Source: a virus. Taken from it: 32,874 nucleotides of DNA. The stretch is from IMG/VR virus record IMGVR_UViG_3300048879_000009, positions 1 through 32,874 of that record. The stretch is one strand, 5' to 3'. The notes beneath the pieces are model-generated. The model saw nothing but the letters and a program-made list of their open reading frames with translations, did no database searches and was not told the DNA's origin. Both the position numbers and the translations under genes were made by a program. Shown here in pieces: positions 1 to 9,652 of this stretch (positions are counted from its first letter, which is position 1; every line of letters begins with the position of its first letter).

Positions 1-3000
1 GTTCAATATCTTCCGGCTCTTCACCACCAGAGAATAATGAGAACGCGCCGGCTACAGCGCCAATGAAAGGAAGGCCTCTAACACCACCGAACATACCGGC
101 GTGCATAAGCATGTAACCCAAAGTCTTGTAACCTACTGCTTTTTCTTCTTTAGTAGAACCTGCCCAAGCGGCTTTCGCTGCGTTGGCGTAAACCCAACCC
201 ATCATAAACTGATACTTACGGTACTGCACCATCAACTTAGGAAGTCGTTTAAGTATTCTAGGGGCATCCGTGTTAGAGAAGTCACCTTGAGTATCTTGAA
301 CAATCTTCAGCGCAAACTGAACCGGGGTCATACCCATGTGTTTAATCTTACCTGGCTTCTTAGTAGCCATGTCGTGCGCTGCGATAGCAGTAGACACACG
401 GTTGTACATTTCCACAACTCTCGCCGCTTGGTACAATCTGTGCGTTACATCACTTGCTGCTCCACTTGCCTTGTTAAGAACCGCAGAGCCAGTATTCAAT
501 CGGGTGAACTCAGCGAGGTCTTGCTCCATACCAACGTCTAATAGTTTCCTATCTTGTAAGGCCTTGAATAGCTCTAAGTACTTAGGGTCTAACTTAGAAA
601 AGTCAACTTCTGCTTGTCTATGGAAGAACTTATCGTTTTGTTTTTTGAACGTAACTACGTCCCTAGCTACTTGGTACCCAGTACCGAACATAGGTAGCAA
701 CGCTTTCATTGTCCCCTTATAGTCTCCGAACACCGCAGCTAACACCGGTACAGTAACCATAAGCGGTTGAGTGGCGTTAGTAAAGTGGTAGCCAATACTA
801 GATGTAAGCATCCACACAGTGTTAAACGCGGCTACAGCATTTTGTATAGGCGTCTCCTTACCGTCTAGCATCGAGGTGTAGTGCGACACAAGCATGTTGT
901 ATACAGGCACTAGCTTCTCTGGGTCTGTCTTAGCTTCTTGCTCGGCGTTTACTAACGCAGCGGCTATATCAGAGCCATGTTCCATTTGCGAAATTAAATT
1001 AGCCTCAGCACGCGAGTGGGATAAAAACGATCGAATCATATTAGACTCGAATCCAGCTACGCCTTCTCGTTTAGCTTGGGACTCTCGAGCGTTGTTCTCA
1101 TCTAAAGAACTCATGTACATTTCCTGTACCAACGCCTCCATAGATTTGTATGCTGCGGGGTCTAAGTTAGCAGACTTCATAGTACCTAGGACTTTACCAA
1201 GAACCTTATGGTTTGATATGTTACCTTCGCTGACAGTTTTAATCTTTTCTGTCGTAGTGGCACTCTTGTATAAAGCTTTCTTTTCGTTCTTGAACCTATT
1301 AGCCTCACCTATAGTGTCGAAGAACTTAACCACGAAGTGAGACTCCTTATCTCTCAAGTTGTTCAAACGAAGCCTGTTTATTTTATTAGCTCTTAACGCG
1401 TACGCTTTCTCAGCTTTTATTAGCGACTCAGACTTAAGTGTCGTAACGAAGTTACCAAAGCGTTTCAGTGGAGCATACGGCCCGTCTAAAACACCTGTTT
1501 GGAAGAACTTGTCACTCACCCCTTTAGCTTTAGCAATATCACGCTTACGCTGAATCATAGTCTCGCCGTGGGCGAATATCTCTTTAACTAGTTTCTGCTC
1601 ACTTGGTTGTAAAGCGTTGAAACGCTTACTCATAGCCTTGTCGACTTTTACTTTTCTACTTTTAAACTTAGGGTCGTAACCCCAGGCTCTATTCAATGTA
1701 GAGTCCGCTAAGAATTTGTTAACGACAGTAAGTCGTTCCTCTGACATCTCTCTAGCTTGGACTGCGACGCCCTCTACGTGTCTCTTAATTTTGTTTACGG
1801 TTTCCTCAGCCTTCAGTATTAGGTCAAACCAGACAGAGGCTCCAGGCATTTTAATTTTGTTTTCTTCAATGAAACTATGTAAGAACTTAGTTTCATTAGA
1901 CGATCTTTTCATAGCATGTGAGAACGTTTCCCAATGCTGAATACCAGTATCTCCAAACAAACCGTGGATAACTTTTCTAGTATTGCTAAGGTCTTCTTTA
2001 TTCTTTTTTGGGTTGATTGACGCTTGAGAACGAGCGGCTTCCTTCGCGTCTTTTCGTAGCATCCTAAGCTCGCGCTCAGAGGAACCAAACTCAAATAGTG
2101 CCTGCTGCGCTGCGCCTAGTGATAAATCCACCAAGTCAAGGGCAGTCAACTCGTCAACTCCAGCTTTAAGCATTCCTAGTTTTACTAGCGCTTTCTTGTA
2201 AGCCTTTAGAACTAGGGATGCTACATTTTCTATACTACCTTTCTCCGCAACGGCGGAAGGTTTTACTCCGGCTTCTACTGCGAACTGTATGAAGTAAGCG
2301 ATAATTTCGGAGTCTACATCTCTGTTGGTTTTTAAAGAACCACGGGAGACAGCCACGCCCACTCTATCCATTGCTCTTCTAGCAATAGCTACTGGGTCTT
2401 TAGGGTTTAGTCTACCACCCTTCATCAACGGCATAGTAGGTTCGCTTCTGAACCAATCTTCAATCTTATCTACTACATATCTAGTGTCCAAGTTGGAGAA
2501 CAAACTGTCTAGCCCCAAGTGAGAACCCACTTCGTGTAAGAATAAAGCCATCTCTGTGCCTTCTTTGATGTTATCCATAACGAATACTACATCTTCCGCA
2601 GTACCGTCAATACTAACATTTCTTCTGTAAAGCCCCCCAGTGTCAGCAGATGCTTTGTCTTTGTCCTCTGGGAACAAAGCGTTAAGTTCATCCGCGTTGT
2701 TTACGAAGTGGAAGTGGTCACGTATGTGTTTTGGTACCGCTCCCTTAAACAACATACCTAAGATACTATCAAACTTCTTACCCTTCTTAGAGTTCTCGGC
2801 AGTAGACTTTTTATTAGGCTCTTTGTTTTTGTTAAGCATAGCCAAAAGCCCGGGGTGCTTAGAAGCGAAGCTTTCTTTACGCTCAGTTTTTGACTCAGCG
2901 GCTAGTTTGGCTACCTCTTTTTCAAAGGCTCCGAACTTCTTCTGCTTAAGCATCTCCATCAATTTAGGATGTTCCATCATCCAGTCATCACCCAACGCTT

Positions 3001-6000
3001 TGTCCGCGTTATCCATTTGTTTCTGTGCGGCTTTATTTGTGTCGGCGTCGCTTCGTTTAGGAGTTTCTGATTGTTTTTTAGCGACTACCTTCTTTTTAGG
3101 CGTAGCTTTCTTAACTGTTACTTTTGTTTTCCGTACCTTTTTAGCACCTTCTTTTCTACTTCCATCAGAGGTTGTCCCATCTCGTTCAGTTCCTTTAGTA
3201 TCTTGGCGCTGTCCTGTAACCACTTTTTCATTTTTAGCTTTTGACCCACTGTTGCTTTTAACATTTGATGTACCTTCTTTTTGTTTACTAAATTTCTTAG
3301 AAATCTCAGCCGCGTCCATTTGAAGGGACGTAGAGTCGCCACTTTCCATCGCGGCACCTACAGCGTTAATCCAAACGAACTTAGCTGTTATAGGTAGACC
3401 GTCGAAAGAACTCGCGTCCTCTGGTTTGCTTTCGTTCCAAGAGTCGCTCACCTTCTTAGCTATTGCTTTGTCGCCCATAACTCGGTTAACTAAAGACTCT
3501 TGTTCTTTTCGTGCTTTGTTTAATCTAGTCTTATCTTCCGCTCCTCTAGAAGCTTCTGCTCGCTCGTCAACCCACTCTTTACCTGCAGTATCCGGGGCCG
3601 CAATGTTAGTCTGGGCTCCGCCAGCTCCGATAGTACCCATGCCCGTATCGTACCGAGCTTGTTCTGTAGCGACTTCGCCCGCGTCCTCATCCACGGCGGT
3701 TTCTCCACGTTCGTAGTCACCTTCTGTATTTTCATCGGTGGTAGTTTCGTCAGAGTCTTGAAGTACAGTTACAGTAGGGTCGTAATCTTTGTCTTCGGTA
3801 TCGTCAGGAACATACCCCTCATCTTGTAACGCTTGGTTAAAGTCTTCCGTAGAGGCTGACGGCTCTTTTCTAAGTTTAGATGCTTCTTTAAGCGTCTTAC
3901 CGTCTGCGGTTCTGTTCTTAGTAGCTTTCAGTTGTTCTTTAGTACCTTCGCCTGCAAATTCAGTGAAGTACCCCATAATACTTTTAACGGCAGCGTCTGC
4001 TGTCGAGCGGCCTTTAAGACCTGCTGCTTTAGCAATAGCGGCGGAGCCAGTCTTACTGTCTCCATAGAAGTACTCACCTAGCGTATCAGTTTCGATAGCG
4101 TCAAGGATTACATCCAGTACCTTCACTTGTGTGTTGGTTAGTTCAATCTCCCCGCTTGCAACAGCGGCTGCTACTTTAACGCCTACGTTCTTAGTGGCTG
4201 CTGAAGATTTATCTGTAGATAAACCACCTTCAGTTGTAGAACCTAATTCAGAAAGACGTTTCTGTACTTTAGCCTTAGCCAACGCTCTAGAAAAAGGAGT
4301 ATCCCCAGTGCCATACACACCTTTCTTACTTTCAATAGTTTTGGTAATTTCTGGGTAAGCTTCCAAGTCACCTAGCGCTTCAGTTGCTTCCTTATGAGCT
4401 AAGTCTTTTTTAGAGTTCTCTTTGTACGGAGACGCAACAACTATAGGCGCCTCTGTGTCTAGTGTCTTGTTTTCTACTGGAGCAACAACGGGTTTAGCAG
4501 CTGCTTTAGCTTTACCCTTCTTAGGGCCTGCGTTGTTACGTTTAGCTATGCTCCACTCTGCAGGGTCTAGTACTTCTGCAGCTCTCTGCTCTACGGCAGC
4601 TATACCACCTAAGTCTTTGTTGGATACTGCCTCATTACGAACGGTTAGTAGTTCAGCTACTACTGCTTCAGCTTGCTGTTGTTCTTCTTCTGTTCTAGTG
4701 GCTTCTTGTTCTTTAAAGTTCGCATGGGCATCCAAGGCGGCAAAGTACGGTTCTCTGCTGTCATCTAGTTCCGGAAGTAAGTCCTGTATTGCAGGGTCAC
4801 TCAAGAAGTCCTCTATAACCTCATCGTTACTGTCGTACACATCGTTGTCTTTTTGCCATGTAGCAAACGCGGAACCAAGTTCAGTCTGCTCATTGGCTAT
4901 GTCCATACGTTGACGTTCTATTTTTTCAGCGTCGTTCTCTTTGTACCAAACTTTTTCGTCGGGGAATGTAGGGGCGTGTATACGACGTTTTTCTTTAGTA
5001 GCGTCTTCTTGGGCTTGTAACTCTCGCTCTTCTTGTACTACACCAAAACGTGGGTCTTGGAATACCTCATCGGTACTAACACCTAGTATCTTAGACCATT
5101 TCACAGCAAAGGCTCTGCTATCTTGAGTAGAGGCTATAGCACCTGCGTCCGCGATGAACTCTTCATCTTCCATCTCTTGTGCTTGCTCAGCAGCTATCTT
5201 AGATTCTTCTTCTTTCTGTGCTTGTGTAAGTTGTACGTCTGAACCAGACATTGACTTAATAACGTTAATACCCGCACCTTGTCCAGCACCAGCGAACGCG
5301 CCCATAACGGCATCACCACCAACATCTGTCAGTGGGTGTTCTCCAGTACCAATGTTCTCGAATATTTTCTCTTGTCCACCCTGGAATAATTCTTCTGTGG
5401 CTTCAGTTGCACTACCTGTTAGCGTACTACGCACGAGTCCCTTCTTGGATGCTTGCGCTACTAAATCTGTAGACGTTCCTGCTATCTTGTTGGTAACCGC
5501 CACATCGATGTCTGCAACGCCTGCTTTACTAGCCACACGACCACTAATTAAAGATATTCCTGCTGTGCCTAAACCAGCGGGTACAGCTGCTAGTCTACCG
5601 GCGGTGTAGTCTCCCGAAGTTCCTGTCTTTTCAATAATGTTTTTAGTTACTTCACCGGAAGTAATAGCACCTTCACCAACTGCGGCACCAGTGATACCGC
5701 CCATCTCAGATACTTTCTTAAGCCCTGCTAACTCCGCAGCGCCTTTAACACCTTTAGTTATAGCACCGCCGCCGAAAATATACGGAATAGATGTAGCGAT
5801 TAGATTAGCTACTTGTCCTGGATGGTCAGCTACAAAAGAGCCAGCTTCTCCACCTTGAGACACAATAGCGTCGAAGTAGTCACTATACGATGCGTCCGGG
5901 CCTAATTCCCCTGCAGCCGCTTGCAATCTAGTTGATAACTCTTGGTTAATTTCTTGTTGACGGTCAGATAGTAGTGCTTCATCAATAGCCTCTCCACCTT

Positions 6001-6364
6001 TCTGTAGCCAAGCAGACAGCGGGTCAGCGATGTAGTGTAACCCTGGAACAAGGGAACCAAGTCCAACTATTGCACCTGCTGCTTTTGCAGTACCGGATAA
6101 TAACCCCGTACCTACGTCGCCGACATCACGCCACCCAGTAGTATCTTCGGATTCGTACTGTGAGTTATCTCCTAACCCTGAGCTACTATCAAGAGCAGCG
6201 TAAGGGTCGTACTCATACGCTTCCTCGGCTGGGGCTAAGTAGGCGGATACCTCTTGGGGGGTTTCCCCTGTTTGGTTTGCTACCCACTGAATTACGTCTT
6301 CATCGCTGAAGTTATTTTCGTCTAGTACAGAGTAGTTGTTCCGCAATTCCTGGATACTTGGCAT
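1..6364 (-). CDS. Giant PLxRFG-type phage protein, probable ejected polyvalent protein (3' end cut off)
   Basis: This reading frame is open from an ATG at 6364 to the window edge, giving at least 2121 residues with no stop; the C-terminus is missing. AAGGA lies about 6 bases before the ATG. The N-terminal 350 residues hold Gly/Ala-rich hydrophobic stretches such as GGGAITKGVKGAAELAG. Residues about 300-1150 are highly charged and Glu/Lys-rich. A metallopeptidase-like HEVGSH (H1277, E1278, H1282) is followed by LGL. PLKRFG sits at 1632-1637 and matches the PLxRFG signature after which a family of very large phage proteins is named. After about residue 1850 hydrophobic helices reappear. Such multidomain proteins are thought to be packed in the virion and injected with DNA. 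Its place after two other ejection-type genes fits that. The exact function is unknown, and metal binding is inferred; the two His are one residue further apart than in HExxH. Confidence 0.85.
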   Translation of the reverse strand, partial: MPSIQELRNNYSVLDENNFSDEDVIQWVANQTGETPQEVSAYLAPAEEAYEYDPYAALDSSSGLGDNSQYESEDTTGWRDVGDVGTGLLSGTAKAAGAIVGLGSLVPGLHYIADPLSAWLQKGGEAIDEALLSDRQQEINQELSTRLQAAAGELGPDASYSDYFDAIVSQGGEAGSFVADHPGQVANLIATSIPYIFGGGAITKGVKGAAELAGLKKVSEMGGITGAAVGEGAITSGEVTKNIIEKTGTSGDYTAGRLAAVPAGLGTAGISLISGRVASKAGVADIDVAVTNKIAGTSTDLVAQASKKGLVRSTLTGSATEATEELFQGGQEKIFENIGTGEHPLTDVGGDAVMGAFAGAGQGAGINVIKSMSGSDVQLTQAQKEEESKIAAEQAQEMEDEEFIADAGAIASTQDSRAFAVKWSKILGVSTDEVFQDPRFGVVQEERELQAQEDATKEKRRIHAPTFPDEKVWYKENDAEKIERQRMDIANEQTELGSAFATWQKDNDVYDSNDEVIEDFLSDPAIQDLLPELDDSREPYFAALDAHANFKEQEATRTEEEQQQAEAVVAELLTVRNEAVSNKDLGGIAAVEQRAAEVLDPAEWSIAKRNNAGPKKGKAKAAAKPVVAPVENKTLDTEAPIVVASPYKENSKKDLAHKEATEALGDLEAYPEITKTIESKKGVYGTGDTPFSRALAKAKVQKRLSELGSTTEGGLSTDKSSAATKNVGVKVAAAVASGEIELTNTQVKVLDVILDAIETDTLGEYFYGDSKTGSAAIAKAAGLKGRSTADAAVKSIMGYFTEFAGEGTKEQLKATKNRTADGKTLKEASKLRKEPSASTEDFNQALQDEGYVPDDTEDKDYDPTVTVLQDSDETTTDENTEGDYERGETAVDEDAGEVATEQARYDTGMGTIGAGGAQTNIAAPDTAGKEWVDERAEASRGAEDKTRLNKARKEQESLVNRVMGDKAIAKKVSDSWNESKPEDASSFDGLPITAKFVWINAVGAAMESGDSTSLQMDAAEISKKFSKQKEGTSNVKSNSGSKAKNEKVVTGQRQDTKGTERDGTTSDGSRKEGAKKVRKTKVTVKKATPKKKVVAKKQSETPKRSDADTNKAAQKQMDNADKALGDDWMMEHPKLMEMLKQKKFGAFEKEVAKLAAESKTERKESFASKHPGLLAMLNKNKEPNKKSTAENSKKGKKFDSILGMLFKGAVPKHIRDHFHFVNNADELNALFPEDKDKASADTGGLYRRNVSIDGTAEDVVFVMDNIKEGTEMALFLHEVGSHLGLDSLFSNLDTRYVVDKIEDWFRSEPTMPLMKGGRLNPKDPVAIARRAMDRVGVAVSRGSLKTNRDVDSEIIAYFIQFAVEAGVKPSAVAEKGSIENVASLVLKAYKKALVKLGMLKAGVDELTALDLVDLSLGAAQQALFEFGSSERELRMLRKDAKEAARSQASINPKKNKEDLSNTRKVIHGLFGDTGIQHWETFSHAMKRSSNETKFLHSFIEENKIKMPGASVWFDLILKAEETVNKIKRHVEGVAVQAREMSEERLTVVNKFLADSTLNRAWGYDPKFKSRKVKVDKAMSKRFNALQPSEQKLVKEIFAHGETMIQRKRDIAKAKGVSDKFFQTGVLDGPYAPLKRFGNFVTTLKSESLIKAEKAYALRANKINRLRLNNLRDKESHFVVKFFDTIGEANRFKNEKKALYKSATTTEKIKTVSEGNISNHKVLGKVLGTMKSANLDPAAYKSMEALVQEMYMSSLDENNARESQAKREGVAGFESNMIRSFLSHSRAEANLISQMEHGSDIAAALVNAEQEAKTDPEKLVPVYNMLVSHYTSMLDGKETPIQNAVAAFNTVWMLTSSIGYHFTNATQPLMVTVPVLAAVFGDYKGTMKALLPMFGTGYQVARDVVTFKKQNDKFFHRQAEVDFSKLDPKYLELFKALQDRKLLDVGMEQDLAEFTRLNTGSAVLNKASGAASDVTHRLYQAARVVEMYNRVSTAIAAHDMATKKPGKIKHMGMTPVQFALKIVQDTQGDFSNTDAPRILKRLPKLMVQYRKYQFMMGWVYANAAKAAWAGSTKEEKAVGYKTLGYMLMHAGMFGGVRGLPFIGAVAGAFSLFSGGEEPEDIE

Positions 6365-6373
6365 AGGAGTTCC

Positions 6374-8029
6374 TTATTTTTTTAGGCCTTTTTTGTCCGC
6401 ATCCTTTATGTTCTTAAGGTACCAACTTACAGGGTCTTTCTCGAAAGCTTTTAGCTTGGTGGGAGCATTCCTGAAGTACCCGTCTCCGCCATTCAGAGAC
6501 CCTAGGTTATCCTGCAGCCACTTTACAACTTCATCGCGTGTCTTTTGTTTCTCGTAGTCCTTAGCAGACAGGTTGTTATCTAAGGTCCAAGGGACAATGT
6601 CCTTACTAAGCGTAGTTAACACCTTTGCGGTTCTGTTGAATAGTTCGTTGCTAGCCTTACTCGCCTGATTACTTTGTGTATTTTTAGAAGCAGATTTATC
6701 TATTTGGGTCTTGGTAACTCCGCTTATACCTGCATTGTTTTTATGTTTTGTAGGCTTAGGCTTAGGCTTAGGTGTAGGTGTAGGTGTAGGTGTAGGTGTA
6801 GGTGTACCTCCTCCAACGGGTGTCCCATCAACTGTGTTGTTAAGGTTATTAAGTCCATCACCTCCTGCACCAGGAGCAGGTTTCTGTTGGTTGTAACTGC
6901 CTCCAAGAGCTCTCTGCATCTCTTGTTTAAATACCCCTAATAAAGATTTTGCTTTTGTAGTGTTGCCTTTACGTAGCGCCTGCTGGTAAAGACCAGCTTC
7001 GTTATTCATAAAGTCAGTTACGGCTTTCTGCTTTATCTTATTTAGTCCTTCAGCATCACCACTACCGCTAGCTTTCTGTAAAGCCTCTAGTGTCTGTGCG
7101 TTTAGTAGCCCTACCTTAGCAGTGCTTTCTACTACACCTAGTTGCTTAGACGTAATACTAATAGCGTTTACTGGGTCAAGGCGTTTAATTACGTTCTGCG
7201 AGAAGTCTTCCCAGTTTTTACCTGCCCAAGGAGCAGCATTTGTTGGGTTACCTTCTTGGTCTAGTTCCACAATAGAAACGGCTCCAGACTCATCGGTATC
7301 GAATCTTATGTTTCCTGTGATGCCGTCTTGTGCATCTATTAATGCCATAAGTTCTTCTTGTCCGCCTGCCTGTCCTTTACCCAAGGCAACCTGGACACTA
7401 GCCATAAGTTGGGCTCCTACGTTCGCTTTTTGGTGAAGCTCAAATGCGTCTGTGGCCTTGATTGTGTCACAGAAGACACTATTACCAGCTGTTGATTTGC
7501 ATTTTTCCTCTAAGAACGTTTTGCCTTCCTCCGGTTTCATAGCACTGTACTCGGTTAGCCACTTATTGTGTTGCGTGTCTATGTCTGCTTGGGATATTGT
7601 TACCTTTCCCACGGCATCGTCAACGACGTTTTTGTTATCTTGCCCTTTAATTAGCCCCTGAAGTCTTAATAGTTCAGCATCTTTGGTGGCTAGTGCTGTT
7701 TTGTATGTATCTTCAAACATTCTGTTCTGGTTTCTACGCTCTTGCAAGCCAGCCAGCTTATCTTGGATATCCATAGCGCCTTTTATGTCGCCGTATCTAG
7801 CTGCGTTGTCACTTAGACCTTGGTACTTAGCTTGTCTAGTATCTTCTAGCGTACCGTAGTTCTTACCGCCCATAGAGAAACCAGTAGAAGCGCCAGCGTC
7901 GTCGAACTGCTCCACAGCTTTTTGGTCCATGATGTCGCGGTCAGCGCCTTCTCTACCGAATTTATTTACCTCACCATATACAGAAGTGAAGTTATCGGCA
8001 AACTGCTGCCATCCTGATTTACGTGCCAT
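6374..8029 (-). CDS. Probable internal virion (ejection) protein, 551 aa
   Basis: I do not recognise a named family. The protein is mostly helical, polar and rich in Gln, Lys, Ala and Asp, with no signal peptide or membrane span. The start MARKSGWQQFADNF is followed by long predicted helices to about residue 375. A low-complexity linker at about 400-430 carries alternating Thr-Pro then Lys-Pro pairs, and a charged tail of about 120 residues follows. The ATG at 8029 overlaps the stop of the upstream S74 gene (TAATG), and the giant gene begins nine bases after this stop. Size, composition and position between an S74 protein and the giant polyvalent protein suggest one of the ejectosome proteins, in the position of T7 gp15/gp16. 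That role is inferred from context only. Confidence 0.8.
   Translation of the reverse strand: MARKSGWQQFADNFTSVYGEVNKFGREGADRDIMDQKAVEQFDDAGASTGFSMGGKNYGTLEDTRQAKYQGLSDNAARYGDIKGAMDIQDKLAGLQERRNQNRMFEDTYKTALATKDAELLRLQGLIKGQDNKNVVDDAVGKVTISQADIDTQHNKWLTEYSAMKPEEGKTFLEEKCKSTAGNSVFCDTIKATDAFELHQKANVGAQLMASVQVALGKGQAGGQEELMALIDAQDGITGNIRFDTDESGAVSIVELDQEGNPTNAAPWAGKNWEDFSQNVIKRLDPVNAISITSKQLGVVESTAKVGLLNAQTLEALQKASGSGDAEGLNKIKQKAVTDFMNNEAGLYQQALRKGNTTKAKSLLGVFKQEMQRALGGSYNQQKPAPGAGGDGLNNLNNTVDGTPVGGGTPTPTPTPTPTPKPKPKPTKHKNNAGISGVTKTQIDKSASKNTQSNQASKASNELFNRTAKVLTTLSKDIVPWTLDNNLSAKDYEKQKTRDEVVKWLQDNLGSLNGGDGYFRNAPTKLKAFEKDPVSWYLKNIKDADKKGLKK
6751..6804 (-). repeat. Hexanucleotide tandem repeat coding for Pro-Thr/Pro-Lys linker
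   Basis: Nine in-frame hexamers lie head to tail: read on the plus strand, three copies of TAGGCT followed by six copies of TAGGTG. On the coding strand they give alternating Thr-Pro and Lys-Pro. Because the unit is six bases, gain or loss changes linker length without a frameshift. Confidence 0.9.
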
Positions 8030-9147
8030 TAGTGGACCTCCTTCATTTCTAAACCAAGCATAGCATAGTCAACCCATAAGTAGCCTTCGGCTTCCCCTAC
8101 TGCAGCTGGGAACTTCGATTGAACCTCTTGTGCCATCACACCTTGGTACGTCTTACCGTCCCAGTTATAGTTGAACTCGTATAGGTTTAGTCCAGTGCGT
8201 TCGTCCTTACCTACCTGTTTAATATTGTCTTTAAGTCTCTCATCTGAAAAACCAAATTGAAAACCAGTTTTCTTACCGTCATAGTTAGAGCCGCCGTAGC
8301 CCCATTTGTCGTAGCCGAAGCCGCGGTCGCCGTCATTAAACATACCAGTCTTATACACACCAGCTGCAGCACCGAATGCTCCACCGATGTCGCCCATTAG
8401 GCTGCCTCGGTTTTCGCTTTCTTGCATTGCCATCTTGGTCTTGTTGTTCATAACATTACCAAGAGTATTTAAGTTCATGTTAAGTCCTTGCCCTACAAAG
8501 GAGCCGCCAACGTTGGCACCTTGCATGTAGTTTTTACCAGCTGCTTGGTATGTGTTAGCCGCGTTACTTCCAGCATTAACTGCGTTGCCGTACGCCGAAG
8601 TAGAAGCGCCAGATAAGTAGTTACCGAGTCCCGCTGCTTGTACCTTACGATTAAACCCGGCGTCGACTGCACGCTCTCTAGTACGCGTCATATTTCCTGC
8701 TCTATTAGCAGAGTGCATTAGCGCAGATTGACCGCCTAGTCCTTGGAATCTACCCGAATTTGGGTTAACCCCCATACCGGCCATAGCCCTTTCGTTTGCT
8801 TTAGTTGTTCTGTTGAATGCTAAACCAGAGTCAGCTGCTGCTTGAGTAGCAAGTCTGTTACGGTACGCGTCTGTGTCGAAGTTCTGGGCATCAGAAACGA
8901 TGCTCTTTTCTAGGGGTCTGAATGTGTCTTTGTAGTAATCGAAGTAGTCTTTACCTTGAGCAGCTTGTTCAGTCATAAGACCTTTCTGAGCGTCTCCGAT
9001 TTCGTCTAAGCGAGGAGCATTTCTGTCATATTCATCCTGTGCGAAGTCTATTACTCCCTGACCTATGGTATCCATCCTATCAGCTGACTTATTTCCCAGG
9101 TCTGTTAGGGGGGTGTAGTCTGGTGCTTCTACGTCTTTTTTACTCAT
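8029..9147 (-). CDS. Virion protein with C-terminal S74 intramolecular chaperone/protease domain
   Basis: The last 72 residues form a peptidase S74 domain, the self-cleaving chaperone best known from phage tailspikes and fibres. It opens with SDERLKDNI; Ser301 and Lys306 match the Ser-Lys dyad of that family. The expected later parts are also visible (NLYEFNYNWDG, YQGVMAQEVQSKFP, WVDYAML). Autocleavage just at Ser301 would release the domain. The first 300 residues are unlike a beta-helix: they are Gln/Asn/Ala/Gly-rich and look helical, with a Gly/Ala stretch near 250-265 (DIGGAFGAAAGVY) that could interact with membranes. That body and the position before the 551-residue and giant genes suggest an ejection protein that carries an S74 tail, not a receptor-binding spike. 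The ATG overlaps the end of the acetyltransferase gene by eight bases. Confidence 0.85.
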   Translation of the reverse strand: MSKKDVEAPDYTPLTDLGNKSADRMDTIGQGVIDFAQDEYDRNAPRLDEIGDAQKGLMTEQAAQGKDYFDYYKDTFRPLEKSIVSDAQNFDTDAYRNRLATQAAADSGLAFNRTTKANERAMAGMGVNPNSGRFQGLGGQSALMHSANRAGNMTRTRERAVDAGFNRKVQAAGLGNYLSGASTSAYGNAVNAGSNAANTYQAAGKNYMQGANVGGSFVGQGLNMNLNTLGNVMNNKTKMAMQESENRGSLMGDIGGAFGAAAGVYKTGMFNDGDRGFGYDKWGYGGSNYDGKKTGFQFGFSDERLKDNIKQVGKDERTGLNLYEFNYNWDGKTYQGVMAQEVQSKFPAAVGEAEGYLWVDYAMLGLEMKEVH

Positions 9148-9571
9148 TCGTTTTTCCTCTAAAGTAATTCTGAGGCCATAGCACCAAAAGGATTGTATCT
9201 TGTCCTTCCGACCCTGCCTGCTTCATAACGCCTTCTTCTTCGAAGCCGATATGTTTATCTAGTCTCAATGCTTTGGAGTTGTCTTCAGCGACCAACCCCG
9301 TAAGTCTTTTTAGTCCGCAAGAGCCAAACGCGTATTCTATTACAGCATGGTCTAACAATTCTAAAAACAGCTTACTGGGTTTGCTGACAGCGATGTGTGC
9401 AGTAGCGTTGCATTCATTAAAATTGTTGAACACTATACCACTTACAAGTTTACCGTTTACTTCAGCGCCCATAGCGTAGAACGAACCCCAGGAGGTTCTT
9501 TGTCCTACTTCTTCAGCAACCCATGAGCCAACACGTTCTTTGTCGTCAAAGACTAAACGAGTTTCCCTCAT
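9140..9571 (-). CDS. GNAT-family N-acetyltransferase
   Basis: A small protein with the GNAT fold pattern: MGAEVNGKLVSGIVFNNF as the central strands, HIAVSKPSKLFLELLDHAV at the expected strand and helix, then RLTGLVAEDNSKALRLDKHIGF and EEEGVMKQA, the usual final segment of acyl-CoA-dependent acetyltransferases. The substrate is unknown. I chose the ATG at 9571; an in-frame TTG at 9583 would add four residues. Neither has a clear Shine-Dalgarno sequence. The gene lies between tail and ejection genes, overlapping the S74 gene by eight bases, so it is expressed late and may modify a virion or host protein; that is inference. The 69-base gap upstream is A+T-rich. Confidence 0.8.
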   Translation of the reverse strand: MRETRLVFDDKERVGSWVAEEVGQRTSWGSFYAMGAEVNGKLVSGIVFNNFNECNATAHIAVSKPSKLFLELLDHAVIEYAFGSCGLKRLTGLVAEDNSKALRLDKHIGFEEEGVMKQAGSEGQDTILLVLWPQNYFRGKTNE

Positions 9572-9652
9572 GGGGTACTGCAAATACTTATTAGCACAAG
9601 TTTATTATATATCATACTTATCGCTAGTGTGTGATTGTTTTTACTCACCGAA

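Noticed and set aside
2519-2536. Classic HExxH zinc protease in the giant protein
   Set aside because: The motif reads HEVGSH, with one more residue between the His than in HExxH; it is therefore described only as metallopeptidase-like.
101-6360. Many plus-strand open frames of 60-230 codons across the first 6.3 kb
   Set aside because: They lie opposite the giant minus-strand gene, have low-complexity Ser/Leu-rich products typical of antisense frames, and no ribosome sites or domains.
6711-6940. Plus-strand and other-frame products with GVGVGV, RCRCRC or HLHLHL runs
   Set aside because: These arise from reading the hexamer repeat in other frames; only the Pro-Thr/Pro-Lys frame belongs to a long gene.
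9584-9652. TATAAT (minus strand, 9609-9604) in the gap before the acetyltransferase as a promoter
   Set aside because: No recognisable -35 lies at 16-18 bases, and the gap is A+T-rich, so a chance match is likely.
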